From positions 1-64,000 of the forward strand of contig WGMT01000065.1 of the NCBI GenBank assembly GCA_016124945.1: DNA of 64,000 nt. The letters are read 5' to 3'. The notes below the pieces were generated by a model. It was not told the origin of the DNA. It made no database searches and saw nothing but the letters and a program-made list of their open reading frames with translations. Position numbers and translations under genes: made by a program. Position 1 is the stretch's first letter; the number at the start of each line of letters is the position of its first letter. Positions 9,049 to 17,190 of this stretch are shown here, in pieces. The stretch is from a bacterium (GTDB lineage: Bacteria > Chloroflexota > Anaerolineae > Caldilineales > Caldilineaceae).

Positions 9049-9972
9049 ATGACAACGACCACAGCGAACTGGCTCAACCGCTTCTACCCGAAGACCATAA
9101 CCGGGAAACGCACGCTGATCGGCTATGTCTTCATTTCGCCGTTCATACTGGGCTTCTTGCTCTGGTTTCTCTTCCCTGCAGGGATTGCCGTGTGGCTTAC
9201 CTTTACAGATTGGAATTTGATTCGCCCGCCAAAGTTTATCGGCATGGACAACATCCTACGCCTGGGCACGGATCGGCTGTTCTGGAAGTCGCTTCAGGTC
9301 ACCTCGGTCTACACACTGGTTTCAGTGCCCACAGCGTTGGTGCTCGGCTTCTGCCTGGCGTTGTTGATGAATACCAAAGTACGTGGCATTAGTTTCTTTC
9401 GTACCGTTTACTACTTGCCGAGCATTGTGCCGGCCGTAGCCAGTGCAGTGCTCTGGTCGTGGATTCTCAACACCGAATTTGGCCTGCTTAACGTGGTGAT
9501 GCGCTGGTTTGGTCTCCCCAAGATCGGGTGGTTGCAGGAGCCGGAATGGGCCATGCCGGCGCTAATTCTGATGAGTTTGTGGGGGCTGGGCAATACGATG
9601 ATCATCTACCTGGCCGGACTACAGGGCATCCCCGAGAGTTTTTACGAAGCAGCCAAGATCGACGGTGCCGGGCGATGGGCACAACTGCGTTATGTCACCA
9701 TTCCACTGATGTCGCCCATTATTTTCTTCAACCTGATCATTGGCATCATCGGCTCGTTTCAGGTCTTCACGGCGGGCTACTTGATCACAAATGGCGGCCC
9801 GCAAGATTCAACGCTCTTCTATGTGCTCTATCTCTATCGCAACGGCTTCCAATACCTGGACATGGGATACGCAGCGGCGTTGGCCTGGGTACTTTTCTTC
9901 ATTATCCTGGCGCTAACACTCCTTGTATTCCGCTACATGGGTGGCCTGGTTCACTACGACGATCCGAATTAG
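9049..9972 (+). CDS. sugar ABC transporter permease (MalF/UgpA type)
   Basis: 307 residues from the ATG at 9049 (AAAGG upstream). A start at 8965 would lie inside the repeat array and is rejected. Six hydrophobic segments are visible, beginning with GYVFISPFILGFLLWF. The cytoplasmic EAA loop is present (EAAKIDGAGRWAQLRYVTIPL, about residues 200-219), where the ATPase docks. It is the first of a permease pair in the inner membrane, with the binding protein upstream. No ATPase gene occurs in this operon, as is common for MalFGK-like systems served by a shared MsmK-type ATPase (candidate at 58669). Confidence 0.93.
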   Translation: MTTTTANWLNRFYPKTITGKRTLIGYVFISPFILGFLLWFLFPAGIAVWLTFTDWNLIRPPKFIGMDNILRLGTDRLFWKSLQVTSVYTLVSVPTALVLGFCLALLMNTKVRGISFFRTVYYLPSIVPAVASAVLWSWILNTEFGLLNVVMRWFGLPKIGWLQEPEWAMPALILMSLWGLGNTMIIYLAGLQGIPESFYEAAKIDGAGRWAQLRYVTIPLMSPIIFFNLIIGIIGSFQVFTAGYLITNGGPQDSTLFYVLYLYRNGFQYLDMGYAAALAWVLFFIILALTLLVFRYMGGLVHYDDPN

Positions 9973-10102
9973 GTGATTGGTGATTTGTGACTGGTGATTG
10001 GGTATCGTGTCAGGCTTCTGAAATCGACTAATCTCGCTCAACAAGAGATTAAGGGATTCAGAGACTCAACGAGATCTCCCCCAATCACCATTCACAAATC
10101 AC
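9973..10102 (+). repeat. GTGATTG heptamer palindrome, spacer copy 1
   Basis: GTGATTG GTGATTT GTGACTG GTGATTG (9973-10000) starts on the base after the stop codon. The inverted arm CAATCAC CATTCAC AAATCAC (10082-10102) sits about 18 bases before the AGGAG of the next gene. Between them is an inner hairpin built on AATCTC/GAGATT (10030-10050). The same two-level design recurs at 11057 and 13070. Confidence 0.85.
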
Positions 10103-10132
10103 CCAAAAAGATCCGCCTCAGGAGAAATCTCT

Positions 10133-11056
10133 ATGACTAGAGTGAGCAATGTACCCGCTGCGGGTTCCGCATCTGTCCCACGGTATGCGGAAAGTTCGAT
10201 TATGCAGCGCATTGCACGATCTTTAAATAGCGGCGAAACGTGGTCGCGCTTCCTCGTTTGGATGATCCTGCTCTTGGGCGCTGTGGTGATGGCGCTGCCT
10301 TTTGTCTGGTTGGTGAGCAGTTCGCTAAAGCTGGAAAATGACATTTTCACCTTCCCGCCGGAGTGGATCCCCAACCCGGTACGTTTTCAGAATTACGTCG
10401 ATGCCCTGACGTACAAACCCTTCGGCACCTACATCCTCAACACGCTCTTCATCGTGGTGCTCAACGAGATCGCCGTTGTGGGCACAGCCTCGTTCTGCGC
10501 CTACGGCTTTGCCCGCATCCGCTTCCCCGGGCGCGACTTCTGGTTCGCCGTGGTACTCTCAACGATGATGGTGCCCTACTTTGTGTTGATGATCCCTCAA
10601 TTCATCATCTTCACCCGGCTGGGCTGGGTCGATTCGTTCTTGCCGTTGACAGTACCTTTCTTCTTCGGCGGTGGTGCGTTCAACATTTTCCTTTTGCGAC
10701 AGTTCTTTCGTACCCTGCCCGAGGAACTGGCGGACGCTGCCCGCATTGACGGCTGCAACGAGTTCATGATCTACGCTCGCATCATGATTCCATTGGCAAA
10801 ACCGGCCTTGGCCGCGGTGGCAATCTTCACCTTCCTCAACGGATGGAACGACTTTATCGGGCCGCTGCTCTACCTTTCCTCGCCCGATAACTTCACCGTG
10901 GCGATTGGGCTGGCCACCTTCCGCAGCGTCATGCGCACGCGCTGGGATCTGCTCATGGCCGCCTCCACCGCTATGATCGTGCCCGTCGTCGTCCTCTTCT
11001 TCTTCGCCCAACGCTATTTTATTCAAGGGATTGTTCTGAGCGGGCTTAAAGGATAG
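10133..11056 (+). CDS. sugar ABC transporter permease (MalG/UgpE type)
   Basis: 307 residues, with AGGAG (10120-10124) 8 nt before the ATG. The first transmembrane segment is at about residues 40-63, five more follow, and the EAA loop reads ADAARIDGCNEFMIYARIMIPL (about 200-221). The C-terminus (FIQGIVLSGLKG) is typical of the MalG-side subunit. It pairs with the preceding permease to form the inner-membrane channel for the sugar delivered by the lipoprotein. It is separated from both neighbours in the operon by the GTGATTG palindromes rather than by the usual short gap. Confidence 0.93.
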   Translation: MTRVSNVPAAGSASVPRYAESSIMQRIARSLNSGETWSRFLVWMILLLGAVVMALPFVWLVSSSLKLENDIFTFPPEWIPNPVRFQNYVDALTYKPFGTYILNTLFIVVLNEIAVVGTASFCAYGFARIRFPGRDFWFAVVLSTMMVPYFVLMIPQFIIFTRLGWVDSFLPLTVPFFFGGGAFNIFLLRQFFRTLPEELADAARIDGCNEFMIYARIMIPLAKPALAAVAIFTFLNGWNDFIGPLLYLSSPDNFTVAIGLATFRSVMRTRWDLLMAASTAMIVPVVVLFFFAQRYFIQGIVLSGLKG

Positions 11057-11210
11057 TGATTGGTGACTGGTGATTGGTGATTGGGGGGATCTCGTTCAGT
11101 AACTTAATCGCCCAATCGCCTAATCTCTCGTTGAGCGAGATTGGGCGATTAGGAGATTTCAAAAACTCTACACGATCCCCAATCACAAATCCCCACTCCC
11201 CACTCCCCAC
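11057..11210 (+). repeat. GTGATTG heptamer palindrome, spacer copy 2
   Basis: GTGATTG GTGACTG GTGATTG GTGATTG (11057-11084) abuts the stop codon. The inner hairpin AATCGCCTAATCTC / GAGATTGGGCGATT (about 11115-11149, 13 of 14 pairs) is followed by the outer arm CAATCAC AAATCCC CACTCCC CACTCCC (11180-11207), which drifts to a second word. AAGGA (11215-11219) follows at once. Confidence 0.85.
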
Positions 11211-11226
11211 ACAAAAGGAACCAACC

Positions 11227-13068
11227 ATGTCACAACCAATTCTCTCCACCATCGCCCCCCGCGATGTGACACATGTGGGCGGCTTTTTGGGGCAGCGCTT
11301 TCATGCCAATCGCACCAAACGCCTCAAAGACCGCACACTCTCAGAAGAATTTATCCGCCTGCACGAAAAGAAAAACTACGACGACTGGTTCTGGATGGGC
11401 GAGCAGATCGGCAAGTGGATCGATGCCGCCGCCTATGCCGGTCTCATCGCAGACGACCAGGAACTGCTAAATCGGGTCAACGAGTTGATCGACCGCCTGG
11501 CCGCCAGCCAGGAAGAGAACGGCTACCTGGGCATCACCGCCCGCTACCACCGGAACCCGGTGCGCGGTATGGAACTCTACGAGATGTACTACGTGCTGCT
11601 GGGGCTGATCGCCTGCTACGATCTGCTGGGCAGCGCCGCCGCCCTCAAAACTGCCGAACGGCTGGGCGATTTCATTATCCAGACCTGGGGTGTTGAGCCA
11701 GGCCAATATCCGCTCGTCGGCCCCTACCCCGGCAACGGCCACGACGGTGGCGAGGGGACGTTGATCCTGGAGCCGATTGTGCTCTTGGGTGGCCGCACCG
11801 GGCAGGATCGCTTCATCCGCTGGGCCGAGGACACCCTGGCCAAGTGGGACGAATGGTGGGCAAGCTACCCGCAGGCCAACCACAGTTGCGGCTACACCGC
11901 CAAGCGCGCCTTCGCCGCCGGCGAAATGGACGTCTACGATCTGCGCGAGAACATGCACGCCCACACCTTCCACATGACGCTGCTGGGCATCGCCGCGCTC
12001 TACAACGTCACCGGCAAAGAGGAGTACCGCGAGGTGGTGATCGGCTGCGTCAATCGCCTGGCCGACGAGTGGATCTTCCTCACCGGCGGCATGAGTTCCA
12101 CCGAACGCTATGTGCCACGGCGCTACTACCACACCCGCAACCAGATCGAAGTCTGCCCACAGCACACCTGGATCCTCCTCCTCGATCAGGTGTTACAGTG
12201 GACGGGCGACGCCCGTTACGCCGCCGAGATCGAACGCGATCTCTTCAACCACTTCCTGGCTGCACAGTTGGTCGACGGCTCGAACTGGAGCTACTTCACG
12301 CCGCTCAACGGCCACGCCGTGGAACCGTCGCACCCCAACTGCTGCAACGCCGCCGGTCATCGCATTGCCGGACGCATGCCCACCTATCTTTACGCGCTGC
12401 GCCACAACGGACCCGCCGTGCTCATGTACAGCGAAAGTGGCGGCGTCCTGCGCCCTGAGGGCCTGCCCGCGGTGACCCTGCGCCAGGAGACCAACTTCCC
12501 TGTCTCCGGCAATGTGACCATTCACGTTGATCCTGAAAGCCCGGCCACCTTTGCGCTGCACCTGCGCATCCCGCCCTACGCTGCCGGGGCGACGGCACGC
12601 ATTGGCGATGAGACTGTCTACGGTGAGGAGGGCGACTTCCTCGTGATCGAGCGACAGTGGCTTCCCGGTGACCGTGTCGAACTGACGCTGCCCTTCGCCG
12701 TCAGCGTGCAGGCCGACGACAGCATCGCCGCCGTCAGCCGCGGACCGCTCACCTACGCCTACTTCCAGGACGCCCAGGCCGATCCCATGATCTTCCATTG
12801 GCGGCGTGGCCTCTATCCTGAGGACGTCGTCCTTCAAATTGATCCGTCTCACCCCGCGGTGACGGAAGAAGTGGTGGATGGCAACCTGATTGGGCCGGCG
12901 ATACACGTTGCCGCACAGGTGAAGGCCCGCGCCCCCATCTTCTCGACGGCGGCGGGCAACGCCAAACTCCCCCCCACCGAAACGCAGACCGTGCGCCTGC
13001 TCCCCTTCGTCAATCAGGGCGCGGTGCGGGGCGAGTATCAGGTATTTATTGATTATCAGAAAGAATGA
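11227..13068 (+). CDS. DUF1680 glycoside hydrolase (GH127-like), copy 1
   Basis: 613 residues from the ATG at 11227 (AAGGA 8 nt upstream). It matches the DUF1680 (alpha/alpha)6-barrel plus beta-sandwich architecture. The cysteine/zinc centre of GH127 beta-L-arabinofuranosidases is visible as E308-V-C310 and adjacent C372-C373 (in HypBA1: Glu338, Cys340, Cys417, Cys418), with E293 near the expected acid/base position. There is no signal peptide, so it acts in the cytoplasm on imported sugar. It is one of three divergent DUF1680 paralogues in a row (11227, 13244, 15108). Specificity is unproven: DUF1680 families also include enzymes for other furanosides and unsaturated or branched arabinose linkages. 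Confidence 0.85.
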   Translation: MSQPILSTIAPRDVTHVGGFLGQRFHANRTKRLKDRTLSEEFIRLHEKKNYDDWFWMGEQIGKWIDAAAYAGLIADDQELLNRVNELIDRLAASQEENGYLGITARYHRNPVRGMELYEMYYVLLGLIACYDLLGSAAALKTAERLGDFIIQTWGVEPGQYPLVGPYPGNGHDGGEGTLILEPIVLLGGRTGQDRFIRWAEDTLAKWDEWWASYPQANHSCGYTAKRAFAAGEMDVYDLRENMHAHTFHMTLLGIAALYNVTGKEEYREVVIGCVNRLADEWIFLTGGMSSTERYVPRRYYHTRNQIEVCPQHTWILLLDQVLQWTGDARYAAEIERDLFNHFLAAQLVDGSNWSYFTPLNGHAVEPSHPNCCNAAGHRIAGRMPTYLYALRHNGPAVLMYSESGGVLRPEGLPAVTLRQETNFPVSGNVTIHVDPESPATFALHLRIPPYAAGATARIGDETVYGEEGDFLVIERQWLPGDRVELTLPFAVSVQADDSIAAVSRGPLTYAYFQDAQADPMIFHWRRGLYPEDVVLQIDPSHPAVTEEVVDGNLIGPAIHVAAQVKARAPIFSTAAGNAKLPPTETQTVRLLPFVNQGAVRGEYQVFIDYQKE

Positions 13069-13069
13069 G

Positions 13070-13220
13070 GTGATTGGTGATTGGTGATTGGGCAGATCTT
13101 GTTGAGCCAAAGATCTTCTAATCGCCTAATCTCAAGCTAGATGAGATTGGGCGATTAGGAGATTTCAGAAACTCAACACAACCCCTAATCACCAATCACA
13201 AATCACAAATCACCAATCAC
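13070..13220 (+). repeat. GTGATTG heptamer palindrome, spacer copy 3
   Basis: Three GTGATTG words (13070-13090) start 1 base after the stop. The inner hairpin CTAATCGCCTAATCTC / GAGATTGGGCGATTAG has 15 of 16 pairs around 13118-13159. The outer inverted arm TAATCAC CAATCAC AAATCAC AAATCAC CAATCAC (13186-13220) ends 10 bases before AGGA (13231). It is clearly related to the spacers at 9973 and 11057. Confidence 0.85.
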
Positions 13221-13243
13221 CCCCCTCCCCAGGACACAACACC

Positions 13244-15022
13244 ATGACCACACACACCTTCCGTCCCCTCCCCGCCGGCGCGGTGACGTTGCTGCCGGGG
13301 TTGTTTAAGCAGCGCTATGACCTCAATCGGCGCTATGTCATGGACCTGCGCAACGAGAATCTGTTGCAGAATTTCTACCAGGAAGCCGGGCTGTGGACGG
13401 CGCGTCATCGCGACGAGACCACCCACATCCACGGCGGTTGGGAATTCCCAACCTGCCAGTTACGCGGCCATTTCCTGGGCCATTGGCTGTCGGCGGCGGC
13501 GCACCTGGCCGCAGTAGGACACGACATCGAAGCCAGGGCAAAGGCCGAGGTGATTGTGGCCGAACTGGACCGCGTCCAGAAGGAAAACGGCGGCGAATGG
13601 GTCGGCTCAATCCCGCCAACCTACCTGGATTGGGTCGCCCGTGGCAAGCGGGTGTGGGCGCCCCACTACACGCTGCACAAGACGCTCATGGGCCTCTACG
13701 ACATGTACGCCCTCACCGGCAACACCCAGTCGCTCGACATTCTGATCAACTGGGCGCGCTGGTTCCACCGCTGGGCAGGACAGTTCAGCCGTGAGGAAAT
13801 GGACAACATCCTCGATGTGGAGACCGGCGGCATGCTCGAAGTGTGGGCCAACCTCTACGGCGTCACCGGCGCACAGGAACACCTCGATCTGATCCACCTC
13901 TACGATCGCCCGCGCCTCTTCGACCCCATGTTGGCCGGCGTAGACGTGCTCACCAACATGCACGCCAACACCACCATCCCCGAAGTGCACGGCGCAGCCC
14001 GCGCCTGGGAGGTGACAGGCGACAGCCGCTGGCGGCAGATCGTGGACGCCTACTGGGATCTCGCCGTGGCACAGCGCGGTTCCTACGCCACCGGTAGCCA
14101 GACCTGCGGCGAAATCTGGGGCCCGAAGATGGAACTGTCCACGCGTTTGGGCGACAAAAACCAGGAACACTGTGTCGTCTACAACATGATGCGCCTGGCC
14201 GATTACCTGATCCGCTGGACCGGCGATGTGGGCTACGCCGACTACTGGGAACGCAACCTCTACAACGGCATCCTGGCGCAGCAGCACCCCGATAGCGGCA
14301 TGATCGCCTACTTCTTGCCCCTGCATGCGGGCGGCGTGAAGCTGTGGGGCACCCCCACCGAAGACTTCTGGTGCTGTCACGGCACATTGGTACAGGCGCA
14401 CCCGGTGAATCTGCTCAGCCTCTACTACGAAGACGACGCCGGCCTGGTGATCGGCCAGTACGTGCCGTCCACGGCCCAGTGGACACACAACGGCGCCGAC
14501 GTGCAGATCCGCCAAACCTGGAACCAGCAACACGAGCTGGACAGCCGCCCCAAGCAGTGGGTGATCGACATCGCTGTGGATTGTAGCGTCCCCAGCGAGT
14601 TCACCCTCAAATTGCGACTCCCTGGCTGGCTGGCCGGAGACGCCGTGGTGACCATCGACGGCGCGGCGGAACGCGTACAAAGCGAGGGCGCGAGCTTCCA
14701 CGCCGTCCACCGCACGTGGACAAACCAGCGCATTCGCGTTGAACTGCCCAAGACGATCACCGTCGATCCCCTGCCCGATCGGCCCGACATGGTCGCCTTC
14801 CTCGACGGGCCGGTAGTGTTGGCCGCTCTTCTCGACGAAGAGCGCGTTCTCCACGGCGATGTGCGCGACCCGAAGTCCTTTTTCATCGGCTACAACGAGC
14901 GCGAGTGGACGACCTGGCAGCCGGGCTACCAGACACGCAACCAGGCACGCAATTTTCGGATGATGCCGCTTTACGAGATCCGCAGCGAACCGTATACTGT
15001 TTATTTTCCTGTAGCGGAGTGA
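13244..15022 (+). CDS. DUF1680 glycoside hydrolase (GH146-like), copy 2
   Basis: 592 residues, with AGGA 10 nt before the ATG. It opens with LLPGLFKQRYDLNRRYVMDL and has the TQLRGHFLGHWLSA-type motif (here CQLRGHFLGHWLSA) seen in longer DUF1680/GH146 members. The predicted metal/catalytic cysteines are E308-H-C310 (NQEHCVVYNMM) and C377-C378 (FWCCHGT), with E290 (CGEIWGP) as a possible acid/base. No signal peptide. It is divergent from both flanking paralogues and closest in motif style to GH146 beta-L-arabinofuranosidases, so the three enzymes probably cleave different linkages of one imported glycan. Confidence 0.82.
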   Translation: MTTHTFRPLPAGAVTLLPGLFKQRYDLNRRYVMDLRNENLLQNFYQEAGLWTARHRDETTHIHGGWEFPTCQLRGHFLGHWLSAAAHLAAVGHDIEARAKAEVIVAELDRVQKENGGEWVGSIPPTYLDWVARGKRVWAPHYTLHKTLMGLYDMYALTGNTQSLDILINWARWFHRWAGQFSREEMDNILDVETGGMLEVWANLYGVTGAQEHLDLIHLYDRPRLFDPMLAGVDVLTNMHANTTIPEVHGAARAWEVTGDSRWRQIVDAYWDLAVAQRGSYATGSQTCGEIWGPKMELSTRLGDKNQEHCVVYNMMRLADYLIRWTGDVGYADYWERNLYNGILAQQHPDSGMIAYFLPLHAGGVKLWGTPTEDFWCCHGTLVQAHPVNLLSLYYEDDAGLVIGQYVPSTAQWTHNGADVQIRQTWNQQHELDSRPKQWVIDIAVDCSVPSEFTLKLRLPGWLAGDAVVTIDGAAERVQSEGASFHAVHRTWTNQRIRVELPKTITVDPLPDRPDMVAFLDGPVVLAALLDEERVLHGDVRDPKSFFIGYNEREWTTWQPGYQTRNQARNFRMMPLYEIRSEPYTVYFPVAE

Positions 15023-15025
15023 ACC

Positions 15026-15069
15026 GTAGTGCGTAGTGCGTGGTGCGTGTACCACGCACTACGCACTAC
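15026..15069 (+). repeat. GTAGTGC perfect heptamer hairpin
   Basis: GTAGTGCGTAGTGCGTGGT (15026-15044) pairs perfectly with ACCACGCACTACGCACTAC (15051-15069) around a 6-nt loop. It starts 3 bases after the stop codon of the upstream enzyme. The 19-bp stem is the most compact example of the repeat class here. No T-run follows, so it is a hairpin within the operon rather than a normal terminator. Confidence 0.9.
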
Positions 15070-15107
15070 TTCCCCAAATCAACAACCATTATCAGAGGAG
15101 AGATCCT

Positions 15108-17009
15108 ATGCAACTCGGACCGGTGGACAGTACCACCAGTGCCTTCGCCCGTCAACGAACTTTGGCGCTTTCGGATGTGACGCTTCGGCCCGGCTTTTGG
15201 TCGAAATGGCAAGAGACCAACCACAAGGTGAGCTTGCGTCACGGGTTTGAGCAGTTGGAACGCTTTGGCAATTTCAACAATTTGATGCTGGCAGCGGGGA
15301 AAGGCGAAGGTGAATACGCCAGGCCCGTCTTTATGGATTCGGACGTTTACAAGTGGTTGGAGGCGATTGGCTACGAGCTGGCCTGCAACCCCGACCCCGA
15401 ATTGGAGAAGATGGCCGACTACGCCATTGGGTTGGTAGAAGCGGCGCAGGGCGAAGACGGCTACCTCAACTCGTACTGGGACGTGGTGGAGCCGGATCGG
15501 CGCTGGGCCGATCTTGATCACGGCCACGAACTTTACTGCGCTGGTCATCTCTTCCAGGCGGCGGTGGCTTATGTCCGCGCCACAGGAGACCGGCGACTGC
15601 TGGACGTGTCGATCCGCTTCGCCGATTACATTGATTCGGTCTTCGGGCCGGGCAAGCGCGCGGGGACACCCGGCCACCCCGAAATCGAGATGGCGCTGGT
15701 GGAACTCTACCGCGAAACTGGTGAACGCCGCTACCTCGATCTGGCCGTCTACTTTGTAGACATGCGTGGGCAGGGCGTTTTACACCACAACCGCTTCGGC
15801 GGCAGCGCCTACTATCAGGATCACGCGCCCGTGCGCGAGCAGACGACGGTGGAAGGTCACGCTGTGCGCCAGCTCTACCTCACCACCGGCCTGGCCGACA
15901 TCTACATGGAGACCGGTGAAGAGGCCCTCCTCGACGTGTTGATGCAGCAGTGGCACAACATGGTTAGCCGCAAGCTCTTCATCACCGGCGGCGTGGGGTC
16001 ACAGCACTCAGGCGAAGCTTTCGGCGAAGCCTACGAACTGCCCAACGAACGCTGCTACTGCGAAACCTGTGCCCAGATCGCCAGCATCATGTGGAACTGG
16101 CGCATGTTGCTCATCACCGGCGAACGCCGCTTTGCCGACCTGATCGAGCGCACGCTCTACAATGGCTTCCTTAGCGGCGTCTCTTTGGACGGACGTTGCT
16201 ACTTCTACGTCAACCCGCTCATGAGCCGGGGGACGGAGCCGCTGTTGGGCCGCAAACACATTGTGCGCCCGGCATGGCACGGCTGCGCCTGCTGCCCGCC
16301 CAATGTGATGCGCCTGTTGGCGTCGCTCCAGCACTACCTGGCCACGACGGACGAGCGCGGGCTGCTCATCCACCAATACGCGCCCGCCGAAATCCGCACC
16401 ACCGCTGGGGATGTCGCCATCGCCGTGCGCATGGAAACCAACTTCCCCTGGGACGGCGCGGTGAAGTTCACCGTGGAGGAAGCCGGCAACTGGGCGCTGC
16501 GTCTGCGTGTCCCCGATTGGGCTGCTTCACCGGCGGTGACAGTCACCGGCGGCGCGGCCTCCTTCACCGAAGCCGATGGCTACATCGTCCTCGAACGGAG
16601 CTGGCAGGCGGGTGATGTCGTGGAAATGACGGTGGCAATGGAGCCGATGCTGGTGGAAGGCCATCCCCGCGTCGACCCCACGCGCAACAGCGTCGCCATT
16701 GTGCGTGGTCCGCTGGTCTACTGTCTGGAAGGCGTGGATCAGGATGCCGGCGTCAACCTCTTCGACGTGGAGATCGACGTCAATGTGCCGCTGAGCACGT
16801 CGTGGAATGACGATCTGCTGGGTGGATTGGTCACCGTCGCGGGGACAGGTGTCGTCGCCGATCCGTCCGGCTGGCAGGAGACGCTCTACCGCCCGATCAG
16901 TGCATCTTCCGCGGCGGTGAAAGAAGCCACAAAGCTGGTCGCCGTCCCCTACTACGCCTGGGCCAACCGCGGCGCAAACACGATGCGCGTCTGGATCCCG
17001 CGAGCATAG
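15108..17009 (+). CDS. GH127 beta-L-arabinofuranosidase, copy 3
   Basis: 633 residues from the ATG at 15108 (AGAGGAG 8 nt upstream). Of the three paralogues it is the closest to the characterised GH127 enzyme HypBA1. It has YCETCAQIA giving E319 and C321, HGCACCPPN giving C395-C396, and E303 sixteen residues before E319, exactly the spacing of HypBA1 Glu322 to Glu338. The family removes non-reducing beta-L-arabinofuranose from hydroxyproline-linked or other arabinosides using a zinc-activated cysteine nucleophile. It is cytoplasmic (no signal peptide), and it is the last gene of the lacI operon. Confidence 0.9.
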   Translation: MQLGPVDSTTSAFARQRTLALSDVTLRPGFWSKWQETNHKVSLRHGFEQLERFGNFNNLMLAAGKGEGEYARPVFMDSDVYKWLEAIGYELACNPDPELEKMADYAIGLVEAAQGEDGYLNSYWDVVEPDRRWADLDHGHELYCAGHLFQAAVAYVRATGDRRLLDVSIRFADYIDSVFGPGKRAGTPGHPEIEMALVELYRETGERRYLDLAVYFVDMRGQGVLHHNRFGGSAYYQDHAPVREQTTVEGHAVRQLYLTTGLADIYMETGEEALLDVLMQQWHNMVSRKLFITGGVGSQHSGEAFGEAYELPNERCYCETCAQIASIMWNWRMLLITGERRFADLIERTLYNGFLSGVSLDGRCYFYVNPLMSRGTEPLLGRKHIVRPAWHGCACCPPNVMRLLASLQHYLATTDERGLLIHQYAPAEIRTTAGDVAIAVRMETNFPWDGAVKFTVEEAGNWALRLRVPDWAASPAVTVTGGAASFTEADGYIVLERSWQAGDVVEMTVAMEPMLVEGHPRVDPTRNSVAIVRGPLVYCLEGVDQDAGVNLFDVEIDVNVPLSTSWNDDLLGGLVTVAGTGVVADPSGWQETLYRPISASSAAVKEATKLVAVPYYAWANRGANTMRVWIPRA

Positions 17010-17010
17010 A

Positions 17011-17190
17011 GCAATGAGTAATGAGTCAAAGTCATTCAGTTAAGCAGTGTGGTCGACTGTTACAGGTTGCAGGTCATAAGTTGCAGGTGGCACGCGAACT
17101 CACTTCTGCTGTCGTCTGTCGTCCGTCGTCCAGCCTTAACTGAATGACGCCTTAACTGTATGACATTGACTCATTACTCCTTACTCATTA
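17011..17190. repeat. composite heptamer palindrome between convergent genes
   Basis: The left arm GCAATGAGTAATGAGTC (17011-17027) starts 1 base after the GH127 stop. The right arm (17168-17190) contains the stop codon of the convergent EEP gene, and on the minus strand reads AATGAGT AAGGAGT AATGAGT. Nested inside are GTCATTCAGTTAAG (17031-17044) pairing perfectly with CTTAACTGAATGAC (17135-17148), then GTTACAG GTTGCAG GTCATAA GTTGCAG GTGGCAC (17059-17093) and GTCGTCT GTCGTCC GTCGTCC (17111-17131). It probably also acts as a bidirectional transcription end. Confidence 0.82.

Noticed and set aside
8961..9392. ORFs starting inside the GATTGCG array
   Set aside because: Starts are ATT/GTG codons within the repeat; the permease start at 9049 has its own ribosome binding site.
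13244..17009. Tandem duplication as origin of the three DUF1680 genes
   Set aside because: The proteins are too different in motif context (EVCPQH, QEHCVVY, CETCAQ), so recent duplication is not supported.
7286..17190. Heptamer palindromes as ordinary Rho-independent terminators
   Set aside because: They lack T-runs and lie inside an operon with intact downstream genes; real T-tailed terminators elsewhere in the window look different.
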